DNA of 12,024 nucleotides from Akkermansiaceae bacterium (GTDB lineage Bacteria; Verrucomicrobiota; Verrucomicrobiia; Verrucomicrobiales; Akkermansiaceae): assembly GCA_014379305.1 (NCBI GenBank), contig JACMMB010000137.1:1-12024 (forward strand), given 5' to 3'. The notes below the pieces were generated by a model that did no database searches, was not told the DNA's origin, and saw only the letters and a program-made list of their open reading frames with translations. Below are positions 8,428 to 12,024 of the stretch, piece by piece; the stretch's first letter is position 1; each line of letters begins with the position of its first letter. The position numbers and the translations under genes were made by a program.

Positions 8428-8771
8428 AGCTTGGTTTCAAGGGAGGCGACGGCAGATGGCGGGTGGCCGCTGATATCTTCGGAAATGCCCGGCGGAATAG
8501 GCCGGAGATCAGTTCCGAGATCCTCAAGCTGCTTGCGGATGACGAAAAGATTGAGGATCTGATCGCTTCTCATTTGCACTGTGCGGATGTTGAGGTGGTG
8601 TTCCTCGATTCGCCGCTCAATGGCATCAATTTCCCGGGAGGTATGAATCTGGCAGTTCTTATAATACACATTGATCACACCTCCCACCGCACCGATGGCG
8701 CCTGCGAGAATGAGAGCGACAATGACGACCGGTGAAATTTTCGAGTGCGTGGTTTGGCGGCGGCGGTTCAT
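8424..8771 (-). CDS. ftsL: FtsL-like small bitopic membrane protein with coiled coil
   Basis: The protein has 115 residues: a short basic N terminus (MNRRRQTTHSK), one membrane helix at about 13-36 and a periplasmic segment at about 42-85 with heptad-like spacing of hydrophobic residues (EIDAIERRIEEHHLNIRTVQ...), ending in a Pro-rich tail. Size, topology and position between rsmH and ftsI are those of FtsL, which with FtsB/DivIC activates the FtsWI complex. FtsL sequences diverge so much that identity cannot be proved from motifs; the call is based on architecture and gene order. The ATG at 8771 is 24 nt after rsmH, and the stop overlaps the GTG of ftsI by 4 nt. One cysteine (C40) sits right after the membrane segment. 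No other FtsL or FtsB candidate is in the window. Confidence 0.7.
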   Translation of the reverse strand: MNRRRQTTHSKISPVVIVALILAGAIGAVGGVINVYYKNCQIHTSREIDAIERRIEEHHLNIRTVQMRSDQILNLFVIRKQLEDLGTDLRPIPPGISEDISGHPPSAVASLETKL

Positions 8772-8795
8772 TGATCTACAGACGGTAAGGGCGAA

Positions 8796-10160
8796 TTATG
8801 AAGCAGCGGATTTTGGCCCCAAAAGCTGAGCGACCCGAAGCTTTGCGCTGCGGGCTCTTGGGTTGGCGGAGATTTCCCGGGTGCTTGGTGCGATGGCTTT
8901 TTTGGAAAGAAGTTGAAATTGGCAATCCGGATTGGGCCTTGCGGACGTCCAGGTTGGATCATCGATGTAAGGTTGGGAATGGTGCCTGAGGAACCGTTTC
9001 ACCATCCTGTCCTCCAGGCTGTGGAATGTGATAATCAACAGCCGGCCTCCAGGTTTCAGAATTTTTGAGGCGGATGAAAGGATGGAGGAAAGTGATTCGA
9101 GTTCTTCATTGACCGCCATGCGGATTGCCTGAAAAGCGCGGGTGGCGGGATGGATGCGGCTGTTGCGACCAATCGCTTTTTCTATACAGGCCGCAAGTTC
9201 GGTAGTGGTAGCGAAAGGATTATGGTCACGCTGCTTGACGATGGCTGCCGCGATGCGGCGTGCTCTTGGCTCTTCACCGAATGTAAACAGGATGCGGGCG
9301 ATCTCGCTTTCAGACCATGTGTTGACCAGACTGGCGGCAGTCAAGGCAGTGGTCGGCCCCATGCGCATGTCCAGAGGTCCTTCACGCATGAAGGAAAAAC
9401 CACGCGGCGCGGAATCAAGCTGGCGTGATGAAACTCCCAGATCAAGCAGCAAGCCATCGGCAAGCTCACCTGATTTGCCCGCATAATCAGGAATTTCGGA
9501 AAAGTTGCCCTGATATGTTGAGAAGCGCGAAGCGAACCTGCCGAGTCGCTGGCCCGCATGAGCTAGAGCTTCGGGATCGCGATCAACACCAAGGACGCGG
9601 GCTCCCGTTTCCAAAAGCAATTCGGAATGACCACCCCCGCCGAGAGTGCCATCGATGATAAATTTCCCTAGCCTGGCGTCCATGTATTGCACGACTTCAT
9701 TGGCCAGCACGGGAAGATGATAATTTTCAGGCGGAAATGGTTCGGACGCCGAGGCCGACAACCAGCCAGGAGCGGCATCGGCGTCCGATAAAGCAAAACC
9801 CCGTGCTGTCCCGAGCGCATGGTTTTGTGATCTTGTTGAAAAATTCACCGATGGCCGCACTGACAACCAGCCAGGAGCAGCGCGACGCATCGGTTTAAAT
9901 AGCGAGTGAAGCTCTGTCCCGAGAGACCTCATACGCCCAGCCAGAAAGGCAGTTGAAAAGGGAAACGGACGCCGTGCCGACAACCAGCCAGGAGCGGCGG
10001 CGGCGTCCGTAATTTCGAAAACTTGTGCTGTCCCGAGCGCAAGAAATCGGTTTTTGAAACCATTGGAAAGTGAACCCAACTCCCGCGCACGGGCGAACAC
10101 GTCGGAGACCGCCGTGAGGTGGACCGCTACGTTTGCGGGAGTTGGTGGGTTGAACAGCAT
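8796..10160 (-). CDS. rsmH: 16S rRNA (cytosine-1402-N4) methyltransferase with repeat-derived N-terminal extension
   Basis: RsmH methylates N4 of C1402 in 16S rRNA with S-adenosylmethionine. The conserved enzyme begins at about residue 147 with YHLPVLANEVVQYMD. It continues with the SAM loop DGTLGGGGHS (170-179), GVDRDPEA (191-198), LLDLGVSSRQLD (238-249), FSFMREGPLDMRM (255-267), HPATRAFQAIRMAVNEEL (337-354), ITFHSLEDRMVK (377-388) and NPRARSAKLR (433-442). This core is about 308 residues, the normal full length. The preceding 146 residues are unusual: AAPGWLS or AAAPGWLS recurs at 56-61, 95-100 and 130-135, each encoded by a hairpin repeat in the DNA. The ATG at 10160 is the only ATG giving the full frame, 38 nt after mraZ, but has no Shine-Dalgarno. 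The real start may be internal: GTG codons for V101 or V105, or TTG at 9761, 13 residues before YHLP. The core identity is certain; the start is not. Confidence 0.93.
   Translation of the reverse strand: MLFNPPTPANVAVHLTAVSDVFARARELGSLSNGFKNRFLALGTAQVFEITDAAAAPGWLSARRPFPFSTAFLAGRMRSLGTELHSLFKPMRRAAPGWLSVRPSVNFSTRSQNHALGTARGFALSDADAAPGWLSASASEPFPPENYHLPVLANEVVQYMDARLGKFIIDGTLGGGGHSELLLETGARVLGVDRDPEALAHAGQRLGRFASRFSTYQGNFSEIPDYAGKSGELADGLLLDLGVSSRQLDSAPRGFSFMREGPLDMRMGPTTALTAASLVNTWSESEIARILFTFGEEPRARRIAAAIVKQRDHNPFATTTELAACIEKAIGRNSRIHPATRAFQAIRMAVNEELESLSSILSSASKILKPGGRLLIITFHSLEDRMVKRFLRHHSQPYIDDPTWTSARPNPDCQFQLLSKKAIAPSTREISANPRARSAKLRVAQLLGPKSAAS
9743..9818 (-). repeat. Hairpin repeat unit, copy 3 (nearest the rsmH core)
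   Basis: Given on the plus strand. CGGACGCCGA (9743-9752) and TCGGCGTCCG (9778-9787) form a perfect 10-bp stem. Inside it GCCG (9754-9757) pairs with CGGC (9773-9776). The loop region carries the conserved 17-mer GACAACCAGCCAGGAGC (9757-9773). The second conserved box, GTGCTGTCCCGAGCGC, follows at 9803-9818. It translates in the rsmH frame as LGTARGF...DADAAPGWLSASAS. Confidence 0.85.
9847..9923 (-). repeat. Hairpin repeat unit, copy 2 (divergent stem)
   Basis: The 17-mer GACAACCAGCCAGGAGC recurs exactly at 9862-9878. The stem differs from the other two copies in sequence but still pairs: ACCGATG (9847-9853) with CATCGGT (9888-9894). The second box is reduced to CTGTCCCGAG (9914-9923), 52 nt after the first box instead of 49. 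It translates as RRAAPGWLSVRPS. Confidence 0.8.
9965..10040 (-). repeat. Hairpin repeat unit, copy 1 (nearest mraZ)
   Basis: ACGGACGCCG (9965-9974) pairs perfectly with CGGCGTCCGT (10001-10010), with an inner GCCG/CGGC pair (9976-9979 and 9995-9998). The conserved 17-mer is at 9979-9995 and the second box GTGCTGTCCCGAGCGC at 10025-10040. Distances between the 17-mers of successive copies are 105 and 117 nt, both multiples of three. In the rsmH frame it translates as LGTAQVFEITDAAAAPGWLS. Confidence 0.85.
10076..10145. repeat. 11-bp inverted repeat with 48-nt loop at the rsmH 5' end
   Basis: CCAACTCCCGC (10076-10086) is the exact reverse complement of 10135-10145 (GCGGGAGTTGG). The pairing goes on imperfectly outside (AACC against GGGTT). 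The loop holds two similar blocks on the minus strand, GCGGTCCACC and GGCGGTCTCC. It occupies rsmH residues about 6-29, just before the hairpin repeats, and may be another member of the same class of inserted sequence. It resembles neither a terminator nor a known riboswitch. Confidence 0.65.
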
Positions 10161-10198
10161 GTATGTCAGTCGGGCGTGGGCGAGGTGAGTAGGTAAAT

Positions 10199-10651
10199 TT
10201 AGAAAATGCCGAGTTCGTCTTCTATTTCCGGCACGGCGAAGGTTCCGAACTTTTCTTCGTACTTCGCGCGATTCCAGATTTCGAAATGGCTGTCAGCGGC
10301 GGAGAGCATCACATCCGAATCCGGAGAGATTCCGGCATGAGCCGCCAGATCCCTGGGGATGAGAAGTTTGCCCTGTTCATTGACGCTCGCATCGCGCAGA
10401 TGACGCTTGAGCTTGGTTTTGAGCCGGGACTCTTCCTTTGGATCAGTGGCGTGCTTTTCAATACGTTCAAGTCGATAATTGACTGCCTCGTCGGTCAGAA
10501 CTTTGAGAATGTTCACGCCCTCGGAAACCGAAGCCATCAGAGATATACCTTCGCCTTGGGCAGGCCGCCACGAGGGATAGACATTGACTCGGTTTTTCGA
10601 GTCTGTCTTGTAAGGGAAGGTGCCCTGATATTGTTTGAACTGAGGAATCAT
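10199..10651 (-). CDS. mraZ: Transcriptional regulator MraZ
   Basis: MraZ is a DNA-binding protein of the AbrB/SpoVT fold, usually the first gene of the dcw cluster and a regulator of it. The 150 residues (E. coli has 152) show the two family repeats: YQGTFPYKTDSKNRVNVYPSWR (8-29), with the DxxxR motif DSKNR at 17-21, and VNEQGKLLIPRDLAAHAGI (90-108), with the second motif in a variant form (K for R). The central part 60-88 is a charged helix. FEIWNRAKYEEKF (123-135) is the usual C-terminal pattern. The ATG at 10651 gives a normal N terminus; no Shine-Dalgarno is present. The gene is preceded by AAGTGTA boxes that are likely binding sites for its own product. Confidence 0.95.
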   Translation of the reverse strand: MIPQFKQYQGTFPYKTDSKNRVNVYPSWRPAQGEGISLMASVSEGVNILKVLTDEAVNYRLERIEKHATDPKEESRLKTKLKRHLRDASVNEQGKLLIPRDLAAHAGISPDSDVMLSAADSHFEIWNRAKYEEKFGTFAVPEIEDELGIF

Positions 10652-10680
10652 CGAAGGGTGACTATCGCGTCAACCCGTTC

Positions 10681-10709
10681 AAGATACACTTTGGTACACT
10701 TAGCCTCAA
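10681..10709 (-). promoter_or_regulatory. Candidate mraZ/dcw promoter with two MraZ-type boxes in the spacer
   Basis: On the minus strand TTGAGG (10704-10709), 17 nt, then TATCTT (10681-10686) fit a sigma-70 promoter with 4 of 6 matches in each hexamer. The start of transcription would fall near 10674, some 23 nt before the mraZ ATG. Two boxes occupy the spacer and the edge of the -10: TAAGTGTAC (10694-10702) and AAAGTGTAT (10684-10692), 10 nt apart on the same face of the helix. MraZ of Mollicutes is known to bind repeats of AAAGTG(T/G). Autoregulation is an inference. A weaker alternative promoter (TTGATT at about 10734-10739 with TATTCT) lies upstream. Confidence 0.5.
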
Positions 10710-10866
10710 GAATAAAGTGAGGATTTTTTAATTAATCAAAATTGTTCTTATTATTAGTTAGTTATGAACTTTTATAAGGACAGAAAGATACTGGAATCCA
10801 GCTTACAGGATGAGAATTTATAAAAAATTTGGCTAATTTAGCCCGATCAAAGGCATTTTTAAATTT

Positions 10867-10905
10867 AAGTGTACTTCAATCTTTAATATTTTATACGAAG
10901 TGTAC
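10867..10905 (+). promoter_or_regulatory. Distal pair of AAGTGTAC boxes
   Basis: AAGTGTAC occurs exactly at 10867-10874 and 10898-10905, on the strand opposite to the proximal boxes and 31 bp apart (about three helical turns). The same 8-mer is at 10694-10701 on the minus strand. It may be an auxiliary operator for MraZ, allowing looping or cooperative binding; this is an inference from sequence identity only. Confidence 0.4.
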
Positions 10906-11032
10906 CTAGCGAACTCATAAGCGAGGAATTTGATGTCTCAGCAAAAGGGTAGGGTAGTTCTGAATCTCAGATCATGGCACGTCCTGAACAGAATACAAAC
11001 CAAGTTCAGCATCTCGGAAACGGAAACACTCC

Positions 11033-11060
11033 TCACAATATCAGCCGCCGCTGATTGTGA
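11033..11060 (-). terminator. Hairpin directly after tRNA-Cys, possible terminator or processing signal
   Basis: Two nucleotides after the CCA end, the minus strand folds as TCACAAT-CAGC / GCTG-AT-ATTGTGA with a 2-nt bulge and a small GC-rich loop. A T-run is missing (GGAGTGTTTCCG follows), so it is not a classic intrinsic terminator. It may end the tRNA transcript weakly or guide 3' processing. Confidence 0.35.
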
Positions 11061-11061
11061 C

Positions 11062-11136
11062 TGGAGGCGGAGGTGGGAATCGAACCCACGAATGACGGTT
11101 TTGCAAACCATTGCCTTACCACTTGGCGACTCCGCC
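11062..11136 (-). tRNA. tRNA-Cys (anticodon GCA)
   Basis: The minus strand folds as a complete cloverleaf. The acceptor stem pairs GGCGGAG with CTCCGCC. The D arm is GCC-AAGTGGTAA-GGC. The anticodon arm is ATGGT-TTGCAAA-ACCGT, with GCA in the anticodon position and A37. The variable loop is CATTC and the T arm is GTGGG-TTCGAAT-CCCAC. Position 73 is U, the discriminator base expected for cysteine tRNA, and the CCA end is encoded (11062-11064). It decodes UGC and UGU. It is transcribed in the same direction as the dcw cluster but has its own promoter. Confidence 0.97.
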
Positions 11137-11157
11137 GTAACCGGCGCGGGAGACGAT

Positions 11158-11186
11158 TGATTAGGCCTTCGTCACGTCCTTGTCAA
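11158..11186 (-). promoter_or_regulatory. Promoter of tRNA-Cys
   Basis: On the minus strand a perfect -35 TTGACA (11181-11186) is followed after 17 nt by TAATCA (11158-11163), a weak -10. Transcription would start roughly 10-15 nt before the mature tRNA end at 11136. The perfect -35 and good spacing make it the best promoter in this gap. Confidence 0.5.
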
Positions 11187-11261
11187 TGCCACGATACGCC
11201 GAAAAATACGCACTGTCCGCACTTCCACTGGCGAATCACGATTTCCTGCCTAGTCTCCGGC

Positions 11262-12024
11262 GTGCCTGAAAAGTCTGAAAAGCAAAACAAACCACCTGTT
11301 ATTGCCCTTCGCGGCTGCCGCCAACACAATCTTCAGGGCATCGATCTCGACATTCCTTTGGGGAAACTCACGGTGGTAACCGGCCCTTCTGGATCTGGAA
11401 AATCATCCCTCGCCTTTCATACCCTTTACGCCGAAGGCCAGCGGCGTTACGTCGAAACCTTCTCCCCTTACGTCCGTCAATTTTTCGACCGCATGGACAA
11501 GCCTCTCGTCGATTCCATCGAAGGCATCCCCCCCGCTATCGCGATTGAGCAGAAAAACCATGTACGCACCACCCGATCAACAGTCGGGACCCTTACTGAA
11601 ATCAACGACTACCTGAAACTCCTCTTCGCCCGGCTGGCGAGTGGCTATGATCCTGATACGGGCGAAAAAATCCAGCCTGACTCTCCCGAATCCGCCGCCG
11701 CCTGGACTCACCAAAACCTTTCCGGTGAGAATGTTCTGATCACCTTTCCCATCCCCATTCCAGTCGGCGCAAATCCCCAGGACCTGTTTCCATTCCTCAA
11801 CGCCCAAGGTTACCTCCGTGTGCTGATCAATGGCGAAACCTACCGCACTGACGCGGCTCCGTGTTCCACGCTGCCGCCACTCCGCGCCTCGCTGCTCGTT
11901 ATCCAGGACCGGCTTAAAATCACCCCGGAAAATAACTCCCGCCTGCTTGAGGCCTTGGAAGCCGCCTTCCTACTTGGCAAGGGCCACGCCTCGGTTTCAC
12001 ATCCGGGTAACTCACGTCCTTTCA
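11262..12024 (+). CDS. uvrA: UvrA-type excinuclease ABC subunit A, N-terminal part (variant without first zinc-finger cysteines)
   Basis: UvrA is the damage-recognising ATPase of nucleotide excision repair. 254 residues are visible and the gene runs off the window. ALRGCRQHNLQGIDLDIP (15-32) is the UvrA start. The Walker A loop is GPSGSGKS (41-48), followed by SLAFHTLYAEGQRRYVETFS, then RQFFDRMDKP, VDSIEGIPPAIAIEQ and STVGTLTEINDYLKLLFAR. The usual family reading is SIEGLSPAISIDQ, so this is a distinct branch. After LLFAR, where UvrA usually has a CPxCG zinc-binding motif, the sequence reads LASGYDPDTGEKIQPDS, with no cysteine. The GTG at 11262 is the best start: the frame is open upstream but has no other good start nearby, and the short polar leader is normal. 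No Shine-Dalgarno is seen. It is transcribed away from tRNA-Cys, with a poor promoter candidate TTGTCA at 11180-11185. It could be the main UvrA or a UvrA-like paralogue; the rest of the gene would decide. Confidence 0.88.
   Translation, partial: MPEKSEKQNKPPVIALRGCRQHNLQGIDLDIPLGKLTVVTGPSGSGKSSLAFHTLYAEGQRRYVETFSPYVRQFFDRMDKPLVDSIEGIPPAIAIEQKNHVRTTRSTVGTLTEINDYLKLLFARLASGYDPDTGEKIQPDSPESAAAWTHQNLSGENVLITFPIPIPVGANPQDLFPFLNAQGYLRVLINGETYRTDAAPCSTLPPLRASLLVIQDRLKITPENNSRLLEALEAAFLLGKGHASVSHPGNSRPF

Larger units (their letters stand above)
10652..11061. other. Non-coding, AT-rich control region between tRNA-Cys and mraZ
   Basis: No gene is supported in these 410 nt. The part 10710-10900 is clearly richer in A and T than the genes. 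Besides the AAGTGTA boxes it holds two short odd-centred palindromes: CTGGAATCCAG (10791-10801) and GGCTAATTTAGCC (10831-10843), 41 bp apart. There is also an AAAGTGA at 10714-10720 on the plus strand. The part 10930-11061 has normal base composition and carries only a 26-codon plus-strand frame (10974-11054), which has no ribosome binding site. Confidence 0.6.

Noticed and set aside
9743..10040. CRISPR array
   Set aside because: There are only three units, the spacings (105 and 117 nt) are unequal and too long, the conserved part is a hairpin loop plus a second box, and no cas gene is near.
10974..11054. 26-codon small gene (MARPEQNTNQVQHLGNGNTP...)
   Set aside because: No ribosome binding site, no membrane or metal motif and no coding signal; its end overlaps the hairpin after tRNA-Cys.
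10930..11160. Plus-strand open frame of 76 codons with a GAGGAA before an ATG at 10933
   Set aside because: Its second half is the antisense of tRNA-Cys (WRRRWESNPR...), a well-known false translation of tRNA genes. No protein feature is visible in the first half.
11577..11807. Minus-strand open frame of 76 codons opposite the uvrA-like gene
   Set aside because: The plus strand codes for clear UvrA sequence here; the opposite frame has no recognisable feature.

Overview
The window is the upstream half of a division and cell wall (dcw) cluster, read entirely on the minus strand, flanked by a tRNA-Cys gene (minus) and the start of a large UvrA-type ATPase gene (plus). From the promoter side leftwards the order is mraZ, rsmH (mraW), a small FtsL-like membrane protein, ftsI (class B penicillin-binding protein), murE, murF, mraY, murD, a membrane-anchored two-LysM protein, and the first residues of an FtsW/RodA-type flippase-polymerase. 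This is the canonical bacterial dcw order. MurE carries the DNPR motif of meso-diaminopimelate ligases, so a Gram-negative-type peptidoglycan is expected. The long MraY, the LysM gene between murD and ftsW, the UvrA variant reading GIPPAIAIEQ, a GC content judged by eye to be somewhat over 50%, and the absence of Shine-Dalgarno sequences suggest a member of the Verrucomicrobia (PVC group). That assignment is an inference; no rRNA is present.

Layout: 1-154 start of ftsW, broken by a fold-back inverted repeat that reaches the first base of the window; 201-980 LysM protein; 1005-2324 murD; 2331-3545 mraY; 3539-4900 murF; 4960-6483 murE; 6499-8427 ftsI; 8424-8771 ftsL-like; 8796-10160 rsmH with an unusual N-terminal extension of about 145 residues made of hairpin repeats; 10199-10651 mraZ; 10652-11061 AT-rich non-coding control region; 11062-11136 tRNA-Cys; 11137-11261 divergent promoter region; 11262-12024 uvrA-like gene running off the end. 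Gaps within the cluster are 6 to 59 nt, and two gene pairs overlap (4 and 7 nt), so one long polycistronic transcript starting upstream of mraZ is likely.

How the genes work together: MraZ probably controls the cluster through AAGTGTA boxes in front of its own gene. RsmH methylates 16S rRNA. MurD, MurE and MurF add D-Glu, meso-DAP and D-Ala-D-Ala to the UDP-MurNAc precursor. MraY puts the product on the lipid carrier. FtsW polymerises it at the septum with the transpeptidase FtsI, supported by FtsL. The LysM protein probably binds the new wall.

The points most worth a second look are three copies of a hairpin repeat (conserved loop, changing but self-complementary stems) kept in frame inside the rsmH reading frame, MraZ-type boxes placed in the spacer of a candidate mraZ promoter, a UvrA-like protein lacking the expected first zinc-finger cysteines, and the fold-back that truncates ftsW.
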